In this document: piece after piece, positions 35,176-44,957 of the stretch
Position numbering within the stretch: position 1 is the first letter of the stretch
Layout: each line of letters begins with the position of its first letter
NCBI GenBank assembly: GCA_015488535.1
Contig: WFNP01000072.1
Coordinates: forward strand, 1 to 53,280
Direction of reading: 5' to 3'
DNA length: 53,280 bases
From: Nitratifractor sp.
GTDB lineage: Bacteria > Campylobacterota > Campylobacteria > Campylobacterales > Sulfurovaceae
Translations under genes and position numbers: made by a program
Notes under the pieces: generated by a model
Seen by the model: only the letters and a program-made list of their open reading frames with translations
Told to the model about the DNA's origin: nothing
Databases searched by the model: none

Positions 35176-36024
35176 ATAAACGATAAAGTATATCTATGTG
35201 CAATAAATAATATAGAAAGCGGAAGCTGTAATGAAGATTGTAAATTCTGCACTCAAAGTGTCAGATATAAAGCAGATATCTCACGATACAGCCGTAAAAG
35301 TATAGAGACTGTTATAGCTGAAGCCAAAAAAGCCGTATCTGCCGGTGCTGTCGGATATTGCCTTGTGAGTGCAGGAAAAGGTTTGAGTGATACAATGACA
35401 GAATATATAGCCCAAACAGCCTTTGACTTGAAAAAAGAGTTTCCCTCACTTCATATAATAGCCTGTAACGGTACTGCAAATAAAGAGCAGTTAAAACACC
35501 TAAAAGACAATGGAATATCCAGTTACAATCATAATCTTGAGACAAGCCGTGAATATTATCCCAATATATGCACTACACACTCATGGGATGATAGATATGC
35601 CACCTGTGAAAATGTCAAGAGTGTAGGCTTGGCACTATGCACAGGAGGTATTTTTGGTATGGGAGAGACTCCTTATGACAGAGAGAGTCTGATTAAATCT
35701 ATCTTGTCTCTCTCTCCGGAAGCTTCTCCATTAAATTTTTTTATCCCAAATCCTGCTCTGCCTCTGAAGAAGAGGAATATAGATACAATTACTGCTCTTG
35801 ATATGATATCCCGTATCAGAAAAGGTCTGGGTAAAAATGCTATAGTGATGGTGGCAGGAGGTCGTGAACTAATCTTTGAAGGCAAAGAGAAAGAGATGTT
35901 TGAAGCCGGTGCCAACTCTATAGTAATCGGAAACTACCTGACTGTATCAGGTAATGCTCCCCAAAGTGATTTGTCACTACTTCAAAAACTTGGCTATGCC
36001 CCTGCGGATATCTGTGATGCATGA
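35173..36024 (+). CDS. bioB: Biotin synthase
   Basis: BioB inserts sulfur into dethiobiotin. The 283-residue radical-SAM protein has CNEDCKFC (CxxxCxxC for the 4Fe-4S cluster) near residue 18. Further cysteines sit in IIACNGTA and LALCTGGIFGMGE, with YNHNLETS and VAGGRE as expected for the second cluster and substrate site. It is shorter than the E. coli enzyme (about 346), chiefly at the N-terminus, as is usual in Campylobacterota. It shares eight bases with the antiporter gene that follows. Confidence 0.93.
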   Translation: MINDKVYLCAINNIESGSCNEDCKFCTQSVRYKADISRYSRKSIETVIAEAKKAVSAGAVGYCLVSAGKGLSDTMTEYIAQTAFDLKKEFPSLHIIACNGTANKEQLKHLKDNGISSYNHNLETSREYYPNICTTHSWDDRYATCENVKSVGLALCTGGIFGMGETPYDRESLIKSILSLSPEASPLNFFIPNPALPLKKRNIDTITALDMISRIRKGLGKNAIVMVAGGRELIFEGKEKEMFEAGANSIVIGNYLTVSGNAPQSDLSLLQKLGYAPADICDA

Positions 36025-37189
36025 AGATATAGTATTAATTTGGACACTCTCATTTGTAATATGGCTATCTCCGTTTATTGCCAAATTTATAAAAATGCCT
36101 ACTGCACCTATAGAGATTATAATAGGTGCGATACTGGCATATTTTGGACTGTTATACAAAAATAATTTTTTTGATTTGATAGCTGAAGTAGGATTTTTGT
36201 ATTTGATGTTTTTAGCCGGTATGGAGGTCAATTTAAAACAGACACTTCAAGACTCTTCGGGTATCATGAAAAAAGCTTTTTTATTCATACTGCTACTTGG
36301 GGCATTGGCAATTATCAGCGGAGTGATTTTGGGATTTAGTCCAATAGTTATAATATCTCTTCCTCTTATATCAGTAGGATTGTTGGCATCACTTAGCAAA
36401 ATATATGACAAAAAAGAGCCTTGGTTGCAACTTGCAATTACAGTAGGTATTCTTGGAGAGGTATCTAGTATTATCGCCCTGACAGCATTGGATGCTGCCA
36501 GCACAGTAGGTTTTGGATGGGAGCTGTTTGTCAAGCTGGGATATCTCGTAGCCTTTTTGATAGGTATATCTATGATTTACAAACTTCTTCATCTTCTGTT
36601 TTGGTGGTATCCTGAACTCAAAAACTCTCTAATGCCCACAATAGATACAGCAGACAGAGATATCAGACTTGGTATGGCTCTGTTTTTCATAATGGTCAGT
36701 GTAATGCTTGCTCTTCATCTAGAGTTGGCTCTTGGTGCATTTATAGCCGGGGTTGCCATTGCTGCATTTTTCCACTACAACAAAAGTCTGGAAGAGAAGA
36801 TGTCAAGTCTTGGTTTTGGTTTTTTGGTTCCAATATTTTTTATACATGTAGGGGTATCTTTTGACCTGCATTCACTGCTAATACCAGGTGTTGTAAGCGG
36901 AGCTTTGCTTATAACTGTCACAATGATAGCAATCAGAGTCCTTGCTGCTTTTCCAATGCGTCATGTAGAGAGCAAAAAAGAGGTACTCATAGCTGCAATA
37001 TCATTGGCTATGCCTCTTACACTCTTGATAGCAGTTGCAACAATAGGATACAACTCGGGAAATATAGACCTGATTACATACTATCAGCTGATTTTAGCAA
37101 GTCTCTTTGAAGTAATTATAGTTATGTTTATCATCAAACGATTTCGTCCAAAACCAGATTTCAGAAAGAAAAAACAAGACTCAAAATAA
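36017..37189 (+). CDS. Cation:proton antiporter, CPA2 (KefB/NapA-like) family
   Basis: This 390-residue polytopic membrane protein has about 11-12 helices and no C-terminal TrkA-N domain. Characteristic segments are PIEIIIGAILAYFGLL, FLYLMFLAGMEVNLKQT (compare the GLE/GMD pattern of CPA2) and the later core helices LELALGAFIAGVAIA and GFLVPIFFIHVGVSFD. It probably exchanges Na+ or K+ for protons. The ATG at 36017 gives the standard N-terminus just before the first helix; upstream in-frame starts would lie deep in bioB. The 3' end overlaps the convergent folC by nine bases. Confidence 0.88.
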   Translation: MHEDIVLIWTLSFVIWLSPFIAKFIKMPTAPIEIIIGAILAYFGLLYKNNFFDLIAEVGFLYLMFLAGMEVNLKQTLQDSSGIMKKAFLFILLLGALAIISGVILGFSPIVIISLPLISVGLLASLSKIYDKKEPWLQLAITVGILGEVSSIIALTALDAASTVGFGWELFVKLGYLVAFLIGISMIYKLLHLLFWWYPELKNSLMPTIDTADRDIRLGMALFFIMVSVMLALHLELALGAFIAGVAIAAFFHYNKSLEEKMSSLGFGFLVPIFFIHVGVSFDLHSLLIPGVVSGALLITVTMIAIRVLAAFPMRHVESKKEVLIAAISLAMPLTLLIAVATIGYNSGNIDLITYYQLILASLFEVIIVMFIIKRFRPKPDFRKKKQDSK

Positions 37190-38332
37190 ACTTTTCAAAA
37201 AAGATTCAACTGTATAGAATGAGCCAAATACCAGATAATTCTCATTGGGATTTATCTGGTTGTCAAAATCTTTATATTTAATATCCAAACTATCCAACGC
37301 CCTTTTTAATTTATCTTTGCTTACTGCCCGTGGTGTATCTATATCAATAATTTCGACTCTTTTTATTTTTGGCTTCAAAATTTTGAGAATTTTTAAGTAT
37401 TCTTTATCATCAAGGGTATTATATATCAGCACTGTATCTCTTTTCATAGCTTCAAATACAGCCACAGCAGCCAAAATATTATGACCTACATCTATATAGA
37501 TATTATCCTTTAATTTGTAATATCTTCCAAAAAGTTCCAAATCTTTTAGATACTCTGTTTTAGGCTTAATACCTATCAATTCCACTACATTTAATGCCAC
37601 AGATATATTTGTTTGCAGATATTTGGGATAACCCTTTTGCTCCATTATCTGTTTGAAATCAGAACTGTTTAAATATCTATCGATATCTATATTTTCAATA
37701 ATAGAATCTTGTAACTTAGCTATATCTTTGGCAATTTGATAAACCTCTTGATGAATTTGAGCAGATAGCACTACTCTTTTACTCATAGCTCTTAGTTTGG
37801 TAGATGCAATATCTTTAATAGTCTCTCCCAAAAACGCCTGATGGTCTATACCGATAGGAGTTACAACTGTCAGCACTCTGTTTTTATATAGAGTTGTGGC
37901 ATCAAACTCTCCACCAAGTCCAGCTTCCAAAACTATTAAATCACAATCTTGAAACAGAACAAAAGCCAAAAGTGTGGTATATTCAAAGTAGCTCAATTTT
38001 TCTCTGATATCTTCACTCAGTAGAGTATATAATTTTTTGTGAGCCTCTTGTATCTGTGTATCACTGGCATTACTGCCATCTATCCACAATCTTTCATTAA
38101 ATTGTAATATATGAGGAGAGCTGTAATGAGCTACTCTTTTGCCACTTTTGTATGCCAAATGGGCTATTGCTCTGCCTGTGCTTCCTTTGCCGTTTGTTCC
38201 TATTAGATGAATTGCATTAGGTGAAGAGATATGATTTGATATTAAAGAGTATGCCTTTTTTATTATATTTGTATCTATCTCTTTGTAGTAGAGACTCTTT
38301 TTATCTATAAAATCTTTAAAAGATGGTATCAA
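37181..38332 (-). CDS. folC: Bifunctional folylpolyglutamate / dihydrofolate synthase
   Basis: FolC adds glutamate to dihydropteroate and folates. The 383-residue Mur-ligase-like protein has the ATP loop IGTNGKGSTGRAIAHL (near residue 43), YSSPHILQFNERLWIDG, EAGLGGEFDATT, TPIGIDHQAFLG and the C-terminal domain with IDVGHN. It starts with a TTG that overlaps the lptE stop as TTGA; no ATG fits the N-terminus. It is the last gene of leuS-lptE-folC and overlaps the convergent antiporter gene. Confidence 0.9.
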   Translation of the reverse strand: MIPSFKDFIDKKSLYYKEIDTNIIKKAYSLISNHISSPNAIHLIGTNGKGSTGRAIAHLAYKSGKRVAHYSSPHILQFNERLWIDGSNASDTQIQEAHKKLYTLLSEDIREKLSYFEYTTLLAFVLFQDCDLIVLEAGLGGEFDATTLYKNRVLTVVTPIGIDHQAFLGETIKDIASTKLRAMSKRVVLSAQIHQEVYQIAKDIAKLQDSIIENIDIDRYLNSSDFKQIMEQKGYPKYLQTNISVALNVVELIGIKPKTEYLKDLELFGRYYKLKDNIYIDVGHNILAAVAVFEAMKRDTVLIYNTLDDKEYLKILKILKPKIKRVEIIDIDTPRAVSKDKLKRALDSLDIKYKDFDNQINPNENYLVFGSFYTVESFLKSLF

Positions 38333-38847
38333 TTGAGATATCCTTTTTGAGAGATAAATGCTATCAGTTTATCCATAGCCTTTTTGATACTGTAATGAAT
38401 GGCGGTATCTCTTGCGATTGAAGAGGTTAAAGAACTGGCTTTAATTCCTACATCTTCATCTATATGAATTACTTTATGATATTTGCCTTTTTTGGTGATA
38501 ATATCAAATGTAATATCTGTATGGACTCTGTATCTGATTACATATCCGTTATTATCATAATTTAAAGCAGAGTAAGAGAAGTGATATTTAGGGACTAGTA
38601 TAACAGAATCGGCCTCTTTTTTATTGGATACCACCTGGGTATCAAGCCTTGTGCGAAGAGTCCTCATAATCTCTTCTTTTAAAAAGACCCCGTTATCCGG
38701 CTCCACCGCATCTATTTTTACATCTACAAATACTTTATCTCCCAATATATCACTGCTATATTGAGATATCGGCTTATATCCACATCCTCCAATTATCAGA
38801 AGCGGTGCAAACTGCATCGCTGAAATTAAAAACTCTCTTCGCTTCAC
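38329..38847 (-). CDS. lptE: LPS-assembly lipoprotein LptE
   Basis: The 172-residue protein has a basic start, a hydrophobic stretch and a lipobox (LIIGGC, cysteine 22) followed by GYKP, the standard start of mature LptE. It should plug the LptD outer-membrane barrel and help insert LPS. The Arg-Arg pair in MKRREFLI is also compatible with Tat export, but lipoprotein export by Sec is normal for this family. It uses a GTG start 18 bases after leuS ends. Position directly after leuS matches the usual order in proteobacteria. Confidence 0.82.
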   Translation of the reverse strand: MKRREFLISAMQFAPLLIIGGCGYKPISQYSSDILGDKVFVDVKIDAVEPDNGVFLKEEIMRTLRTRLDTQVVSNKKEADSVILVPKYHFSYSALNYDNNGYVIRYRVHTDITFDIITKKGKYHKVIHIDEDVGIKASSLTSSIARDTAIHYSIKKAMDKLIAFISQKGYLN

Positions 38848-38865
38848 TACACCGCCCCTTTTAGA

Positions 38866-41307
38866 TTATTTTGGTTTTATTACAAAATTGACCAACTTAT
38901 TTGGAACTACTATCTCTTTGACAATCTCCATACCATCAAGCCATTTGGCACCTCTATCTTTTGCCACTTTAAGTATCTCTTCTTTACTTGCATCAGCCAT
39001 AACCTCTATTTCACTTCGTCTTTTACCATTGATACTGACAGCATAAGTGATGGAGTCTTTTACAAATACCTCATCTTTGATTTCAATTTTATCTTTTAAG
39101 TTTTTCATACCAAAAAGTTTATCACTCATCTCTGAGGCTATATGAGGCACAATTGGCTCCAAAAGATGAAGCAGTATATAGATTCCCTCACTCCAGACTT
39201 TATCATCATCTTGCTTATCAAGAGCATTCAGTGCCTCCATTACACCTGCTATTAGGGTATTAAAGGCAAAACTTTTGGTATATACATCTTCACCCCTTTT
39301 GAGTGCTTCATACACTTTTGCTCTTGCCTCTTTTGCCTCTTTGCTCAGTGAGCTATGCTCAATTTCCGGAAGATAATCATATTTAACCTTTTCACTCTTT
39401 GAAGCCAACTTTTTGAGGAATCTATAAGCCCCTTCAACTGCACTATCATTCCATTCAAGCTCTTTTTGTGGAGGTGCTGCAAAAAGTATAAAGAGTCTCG
39501 CTGTATCTGCTCCATACTTCTTTATTATTTCATCAGGATCGACAGTATTACCTTTGGATTTACTCATCTTTGCACCATCTTTTAGCACCATTCCTTGAGT
39601 AAGCAATCTCTCAAAAGGCTCATTAATATTGTGATATCCCAAATCTCTGAGAGCTTTTGTGAAAAATCTTGCATACAAGAGGTGTAAGATAGCGTGTTCT
39701 ATTCCACCAATATATTGATCTACGGGTAGCCAATATTTTGAAGCATCTTTATCTATTCCTATCTCTTCCCACTTTTTGGGATTGACTGCATATCTGAATT
39801 GATACCAACTACTCTGCACAAATGTATCAAGTGTATCAGTCTCCCTAATTGCATCTGCTCCACAATTTGGACATTTGCAATATTTCCAAGTTGGATGATT
39901 TTCAAGAGGATTGCCTTCTCCAGTAATTTCTACATCATCTGGTAGAGTAATAGGAAGATTTTCTATCTTTTCAGCTACAAGCCCACACTCTGGACAATGC
40001 ACAAGTGGAATAGGAGCACCCCAATATCTTTGTCTATTTACTCCCCAGTTTCTAAGCTTGAAATTGATTTGCTTTTTACCCAATCTTTCAGCTTCAAAAA
40101 AGGCAATAATCTCTTTTTTGGCTTGATTATTATCTTTGCCACTGAATACACCGCTATCTATCAATTTGCCATCACCTGTATATGGTAAAGTTTCTCCACC
40201 CTCTATGACTCTGATAATTGGTAGATTGTATTTAGTAGCAAACTCAAAATCCCTCTCATCATGAGCAGGAACTGCCATTACAGCACCTCCACCATAACTT
40301 GCCAATACAAAATTGGCTGTCCAAACCGGAATATCTTTGCCTGTAAGTGGATGAATTACACTAATTCCAAGAGGATACCCCTCCTTATCAGCCTGAGCTC
40401 TGTCTCTTTCACTCATATTTCTGATTTTTTCCAAAGCTTTTACCGTATCTTCCGGCAAAAGATTATTTTCAAGCATATACTCCACTATTTTATGCTCCGG
40501 TGCAAGAGCTGAGTATGTTACTCCAAATATTGTATCTGGTCGAGTTGTGAATACTTCATATCCGTCAAAATTATTATCAAGAAGTTTTTTACTCTCATCA
40601 CTAAGCTCAAACTTAAACTCCAACCCTTCTGAGCGACCTATCCAGTTACGCTGCATAGTAATTACCTGATGAGGCCATTTACCCTCTAAGAGTTTTAAAT
40701 CATCTAGTAACTCTTCGGCATATCTTAATATATCCAGATAGTATCCTGGCATCTGTTTTTGGATTACAGGATTATCACATCTCCAACAGCACCCATCTTC
40801 TACCTGCTCATTAGCAAGTACAGTATGACAACTTTCACACCAATTTACGCTATTGTTTTCTCTATACAAAAGCCCACTGTCAAACATTTTAATAATAAAC
40901 TCCTGCTCCCATTTTGTATAGAGTGGGTCGCAAGTTGCAAACTCTCTATCTTTTGAAAAAGATAATCCAAGAGATGATAACTCTTTTCTCATATAATCTA
41001 TATTGTCATAAGTCCAGTTTTTAGGGTGTAGTCTGTTTTTGATTGCTGCATTTTCAGCCGGCATTCCAAAAGCATCCCAACCTATCGGATGCAAAACATT
41101 AAACCCCTGCTTACGATAATATCTTGCAAGTGCATCACCTATACTGTAGTTACGCACATGCCCCATATGTATCCTGCCACTTGGATATGGGAACATACTA
41201 AGAATATATTTTTTCTCTCTGCTTTCATCTTCAAAAGGCTCAAATGCCTTCTCCTCTTCCCATCTCTTTTGCCATTTTTTCTCTATATCCAAAGGATTAT
41301 ATTCCAC
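38866..41307 (-). CDS. leuS: Leucyl-tRNA synthetase
   Basis: The 813-residue class I synthetase has the HIGH region [14 protein letters not shown], an editing domain ([12 protein letters not shown], and [16 protein letters not shown]), a zinc-binding insert ([17 protein letters not shown]) and [12 protein letters not shown], ending in the anticodon-binding and C-terminal domains. All functional motifs are intact. Translation begins at a GTG with GGAG about eight bases upstream. It heads the leuS-lptE-folC operon and is divergent from dnaX. Confidence 0.97.
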   Translation of the reverse strand: MEYNPLDIEKKWQKRWEEEKAFEPFEDESREKKYILSMFPYPSGRIHMGHVRNYSIGDALARYYRKQGFNVLHPIGWDAFGMPAENAAIKNRLHPKNWTYDNIDYMRKELSSLGLSFSKDREFATCDPLYTKWEQEFIIKMFDSGLLYRENNSVNWCESCHTVLANEQVEDGCCWRCDNPVIQKQMPGYYLDILRYAEELLDDLKLLEGKWPHQVITMQRNWIGRSEGLEFKFELSDESKKLLDNNFDGYEVFTTRPDTIFGVTYSALAPEHKIVEYMLENNLLPEDTVKALEKIRNMSERDRAQADKEGYPLGISVIHPLTGKDIPVWTANFVLASYGGGAVMAVPAHDERDFEFATKYNLPIIRVIEGGETLPYTGDGKLIDSGVFSGKDNNQAKKEIIAFFEAERLGKKQINFKLRNWGVNRQRYWGAPIPLVHCPECGLVAEKIENLPITLPDDVEITGEGNPLENHPTWKYCKCPNCGADAIRETDTLDTFVQSSWYQFRYAVNPKKWEEIGIDKDASKYWLPVDQYIGGIEHAILHLLYARFFTKALRDLGYHNINEPFERLLTQGMVLKDGAKMSKSKGNTVDPDEIIKKYGADTARLFILFAAPPQKELEWNDSAVEGAYRFLKKLASKSEKVKYDYLPEIEHSSLSKEAKEARAKVYEALKRGEDVYTKSFAFNTLIAGVMEALNALDKQDDDKVWSEGIYILLHLLEPIVPHIASEMSDKLFGMKNLKDKIEIKDEVFVKDSITYAVSINGKRRSEIEVMADASKEEILKVAKDRGAKWLDGMEIVKEIVVPNKLVNFVIKPK

Positions 41308-41403
41308 TATACTACTCCGTTTATAATCTATTTGAAAATGATTATATCCAATTGTTGATTATCGATAATTTTATTAATATCTCCATTCAAAGCAAAAATC
41401 TAA

Positions 41404-41409
41404 TACAAT
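41404..41409 (+). promoter_or_regulatory. -10 element (TACAAT) of dnaX
   Basis: TACAAT lies 29 bases before the TTG start in the leuS-dnaX gap, with AAAAGGA as ribosome site. No -35 visible. Confidence 0.4.
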
Positions 41410-41438
41410 AAAAGCAATATTATCAAAAAGGATTAGAT

Positions 41439-43121
41439 TTGGCATTAGCGTTAGCGAGAAAATATCGCCCCAAATCATTTGATGACCTTGTAGGTCAGGA
41501 TACTGTATCTTTGACTCTTGCTCAAGCACTAGATGGAAACAGACTATCCCATGCTTATCTATTCTCCGGGCTTAGAGGAAGTGGTAAGACTTCTACTGCC
41601 AGGATATTTGCAAAGGCTCTGTTATGTGACAATGGTCCTACATCCAAACCTTGTGAGGAGTGTATCAATTGCAAAATGGCAAATGAAAACCGCCATATGG
41701 ATATTATAGAGATGGATGCTGCAAGTAACAGAGGTATAGATGATATAAAAGATTTAATTGAGCATACCAAATATAAGCCATCAAGCGGAAGATATAAAAT
41801 ATTTATTATAGATGAAGTGCATATGCTGACTACTCAAGCTTTTAATGCTCTTCTTAAAACTCTTGAAGAGCCTCCTGATTTTGTGAAATTTGTCTTAGCC
41901 ACCACAGACCCGCTAAAGGTACCTGCTACCATTTTATCAAGGACTCAACACTTCAGATTTAAAAAAATACCCCAAAGAATCGTATCCAAACATCTGGAGC
42001 ATATTTTAAATCTTGAAAATATAGAGTATGAATCTGAAGCTATAGATATCATTGCAAGAGCCGGAGCGGGAAGTTTAAGAGACTCTCTTACTCTGCTTGA
42101 TCAGGCCATTGTATATGCAAAAGATAAAATAGATTTGATTACAGTTACTACAATGCTGGGTATTATCGACCCTGGCCAACTGGACAATTTGTTAGATGCA
42201 ATCTCTGATAAAAACAGACAAGAGATATTAAATTTTGTCTCATCATCTGCCGAATATGAAGCAGAGATGATAATAGATGAATTGACTATGCGTCTTAAAA
42301 GTATGTTGCTTGAAGGTGATAACAGATTTACACCTCTTATAATGGATAGATTTTTTAGAGTATTGGCAGATGCAAAAAGCTTACTACAGATAGGCAGTGA
42401 GAGTGAATTTGTATTGACTTTGACACTCTTGAAGATGACAGAAGCTCTCTCAATCAGAGATATAGATGAAACAATAGATATGCTTAAAAAAGAGCTGGAG
42501 TCTAACAAAGGAGTAACTGTTTTATCTCCTCAGCCTAAAATCAAAACTCCCCAAAAACAGAAACCATCAAATACAACACAAGTGCAAAAAGAAGAAAAGA
42601 CTCCGCAAACTTCAAATACTCAATTGAAATTTAATACTCTGATTGAAAAACTCTATGACAGAGAGTATGAACTAGGAGATATATTTAAAAAGAATATTAC
42701 TTTTAAATCCTTTGAAAACAGTGAGCTTATTTGGATATCCAAAGCCCAGGGAGAAGATAGAAATTTTTTGATAAACAGATGGAGTATTATCAGAATGTTT
42801 GTCCAGGAAATTTTTGGACTGGATACAAAAATAAAAACAGAAAAAGAGAGTAACAATACTCAGGAGGATAAAAAAAAATCCATCAATCAAACTGCTAACA
42901 AGCAGATAAAAAACAGTAGTGAGTGCAACCTGCCACAAAATGCTGTAACATCAAGCACAATAGAGGCTCAAGAGTTACCCTCAAGCTGTATGAATCCCGA
43001 TACAGGCAGTAGTGAAGCATCCAAAGAGAAAGACCCTTCTACGCTATTACAAGAGCCTATGGTAAAAGAAGCTATAGAGCTGTTTGGTGCAAACAAGGTG
43101 AGGATTAGACCCAAGAGTTAA
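41439..43121 (+). CDS. dnaX: DNA polymerase III subunit gamma/tau
   Basis: The 560-residue clamp-loader ATPase has LARKYRPKSFDDLVGQ, Walker A GLRGSGKT (44-51), four zinc cysteines (63, 72, 75, 78), DEVHM (125) and FVLATTDPLKVPATILSR. Domain III extends to about 365; a low-complexity linker is followed by a small folded region (about 390-460) and a conserved tail ending in EAIELFGANKVRIRPKS. The start is a TTG with AAGGA seven bases upstream. A run of nine A (codons 478-480) just after AGGAGG could cause slippage to a shorter product. Confidence 0.95.
   Translation: MALALARKYRPKSFDDLVGQDTVSLTLAQALDGNRLSHAYLFSGLRGSGKTSTARIFAKALLCDNGPTSKPCEECINCKMANENRHMDIIEMDAASNRGIDDIKDLIEHTKYKPSSGRYKIFIIDEVHMLTTQAFNALLKTLEEPPDFVKFVLATTDPLKVPATILSRTQHFRFKKIPQRIVSKHLEHILNLENIEYESEAIDIIARAGAGSLRDSLTLLDQAIVYAKDKIDLITVTTMLGIIDPGQLDNLLDAISDKNRQEILNFVSSSAEYEAEMIIDELTMRLKSMLLEGDNRFTPLIMDRFFRVLADAKSLLQIGSESEFVLTLTLLKMTEALSIRDIDETIDMLKKELESNKGVTVLSPQPKIKTPQKQKPSNTTQVQKEEKTPQTSNTQLKFNTLIEKLYDREYELGDIFKKNITFKSFENSELIWISKAQGEDRNFLINRWSIIRMFVQEIFGLDTKIKTEKESNNTQEDKKKSINQTANKQIKNSSECNLPQNAVTSSTIEAQELPSSCMNPDTGSSEASKEKDPSTLLQEPMVKEAIELFGANKVRIRPKS
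42862..42878 (+). promoter_or_regulatory. dnaX: Possible slippage site in dnaX: AGGAGG followed by nine A
   Basis: AGGAGG (42862-42867) is followed after two bases by nine A (42870-42878), read in frame as three Lys codons. A -1 slip meets TAA at 42896-42898; a +1 slip meets TAA at 42907-42909. Either gives a product of about 485-490 residues without the conserved C-terminal tail. dnaX slippage is known in E. coli (ribosomal) and Thermus (transcriptional, at a nine-A run). Whether it happens here is inference. Confidence 0.35.
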
Positions 43122-43124
43122 ACT

Positions 43125-44081
43125 CTATCTCTTCCGATATGGGTCAATTTTGATTAGTATCAAATCAGCTACCATATTGCCTAATAGTGTAAGAAATGCA
43201 CCAATTATCATAATACCCATAATTACAGGATAATCTCGGGCTAATGCACTCTGATAAAACAGCATTCCCATACCGTCTATTGAAAATATCTGCTCAATAA
43301 TTACACTTCCGCCCAATAATCCTGGCAGTGACAATCCCAATATAGTAACAATAAAAGGCATTAGATTTGGAATAATATATCTTTTTACAATTACTCTATC
43401 ATCCAATCCCCTGGCTCTTGCAAAAAATATATAATCACTCTTTAAAATATCCTTTGTCAAAGAGCGAATATATAAAAGCAGTGAGCCAAATCCGGTAAAT
43501 ACCATTACACCAATTGGCAATACCATATGCCAGGCAATATCAAAGCACTTTGCAAATCCCTCTTTTGGCTCAAGAGACTCTATACCTGTAATTGGAAAGA
43601 GTTGGAGCTTTAGACTAAATATGAGTATAAGTAGTAGTGCCAAATAGAATGAGGGTGTAGCATAACTGATTAAAGATATCTGCTTGATACCCTTTTCATA
43701 ATCTCCACCCTTTAATGCACTTTTGATTCCATATCTCAAAGAGAGAGAAAATATCAATACCATAGCTGTAATATTCATACCCAAAGTTATACCTATTCTA
43801 GAGGCTATCTCAGAAGATACACTATTTCCACTTGCAAATGATATACCAAAATCAAATCTCAAAATAGATTTCAGCCAATCAATATATTGTATAAAAAGAG
43901 GCTTATCCAGACCATATACAGCTTTTAGATGAGCTATAGCTTCCGGTGTCATATTGGGATTTAGCCCTCCACCGGCAAAAAAGCTATTGGGTGCTGCGTG
44001 TATGGCAATAAATCCTATCAAAGAGATAAGTAAAAGCATTGCCATAAGATAAGATATCTTAGAAATTATCAAACGAAACAT
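43125..44081 (-). CDS. ABC transporter permease, DppB/OppB type
   Basis: This 318-residue inner-membrane protein has six hydrophobic segments and the permease EAA loop FARARGLDDRVIVKRYIIPNL near residue 222. The N-terminal Y-G-L-D-K-P-L and the C-terminal GSVIIEQIFSIDGMG are typical of dipeptide/oligopeptide permeases. No second permease, ATPase or binding protein is adjacent, so partners must be elsewhere. The ATG at 44081 overlaps the preceding TGA by one base (TGATG), which implies coupling to the Rpn-like gene. Its stop lies three bases from that of the convergent dnaX. Confidence 0.88.
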   Translation of the reverse strand: MFRLIISKISYLMAMLLLISLIGFIAIHAAPNSFFAGGGLNPNMTPEAIAHLKAVYGLDKPLFIQYIDWLKSILRFDFGISFASGNSVSSEIASRIGITLGMNITAMVLIFSLSLRYGIKSALKGGDYEKGIKQISLISYATPSFYLALLLILIFSLKLQLFPITGIESLEPKEGFAKCFDIAWHMVLPIGVMVFTGFGSLLLYIRSLTKDILKSDYIFFARARGLDDRVIVKRYIIPNLMPFIVTILGLSLPGLLGGSVIIEQIFSIDGMGMLFYQSALARDYPVIMGIMIIGAFLTLLGNMVADLILIKIDPYRKR

Positions 44082-44950
44082 CAACTATTTAAATAATCTT
44101 TTAATTTTTGAACACTTACTCCAAACTCATTGGCCACCTGTTCAAGAGGCAAACCAAATTTATTTACCATTATAGACATACTTCTAAATTTCTCCTCTTC
44201 AATACCCTCTTTTCTACCTCTTTCAATGCCTTTTTCTATACCTTTTTCTATGCCTTTTTCTATACCTTTTTCAATGCCTCTTTCAATGCCTCTTTCCAAC
44301 ATTAGTTGATAAGTTGGTAAATCTTCTAGTTTAGTATTTCTCAACATCTGTTGTACCTCCTTTATCATATCTTGCAAATTTCTATTAGTTGATAGAGTAT
44401 CTAATATAATCATATACTTTTCTAAATTATGCTCATTCTCACCTGTAAGCTCTTTGAGTCGAGAGATAATATATTTAATTACCTCTTTTTCATCTTTGCC
44501 TTTAAAATCACACAATATAGATAAGACCAAGGCATCCGGTGTATCCATTTGCAAAAATTTTTCACAATCTATTGTATGCATATCTATCAGATTATAACAA
44601 AACTCTATATTAGTATCTTTTATACACCTTTTTATATAACATTTATCTTTTCCTATATATATCAAATATTGTCTGATTGGCAGTTTTGGATAGATTGTTT
44701 TTATATCACTGTAATATCTCATCATTCTAAGAGGCATTTTAGAGTCATTATTGTTTTGTATCTCTATATGTAATATTTCCAAGTTACCATTTATATTGCA
44801 TTTTGCTACAATATCAGCTTCTCGTTTTTCTACTCTTTGAAGCTCTTTATCTACAAATTGGATATCACTTATATCTAAATTGAGGATATATTTGGCTATA
44901 TCCTCTGCTATGGTTTTGATAGTATCTTTGGTAGTAATATCTTTTTTCAT
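44081..44950 (-). CDS. Rpn/PD-(D/E)XK nuclease family transposase-like protein
   Basis: The 289-residue protein matches the Rpn (formerly transposase_31/PDDEXK_2) family. Its nuclease core shows READIVAKC and, after a short loop, LEILHIEIQNNND, giving the D...E-x-Q form of PD-(D/E)XK. The mid-region RMMRYYSDI and LPIRQYLIYIG are typical. Near the C-terminus a repeat of GIEK/GIER units precedes a charged segment and a small helix-turn-helix-like tail (LPLEQVANEFGVSVQKLKDYL). Family members promote recombination or degrade DNA. It follows tpiA by seven bases, an odd place for such a gene. Confidence 0.82.
   Translation of the reverse strand: MKKDITTKDTIKTIAEDIAKYILNLDISDIQFVDKELQRVEKREADIVAKCNINGNLEILHIEIQNNNDSKMPLRMMRYYSDIKTIYPKLPIRQYLIYIGKDKCYIKRCIKDTNIEFCYNLIDMHTIDCEKFLQMDTPDALVLSILCDFKGKDEKEVIKYIISRLKELTGENEHNLEKYMIILDTLSTNRNLQDMIKEVQQMLRNTKLEDLPTYQLMLERGIERGIEKGIEKGIEKGIEKGIERGRKEGIEEEKFRSMSIMVNKFGLPLEQVANEFGVSVQKLKDYLNS
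44218..44289 (-). repeat. Six 12-bp tandem units encoding GIEK/GIER
   Basis: On the plus strand the units read CTCTTTCAATGC or CTTTTTCTATRC variants, six in a row. Each encodes four residues, so changes in copy number keep frame. Such arrays are frequent in Rpn-family genes and vary among relatives. Confidence 0.8.
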
Positions 44951-44957
44951 CAAGACA

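Noticed and set aside
44218-44289. Short regular repeats resembling a CRISPR or intergenic array
   Set aside because: Units are 12 bp, contiguous without spacers, and in frame within the Rpn-like gene, where they encode GIEK/GIER.
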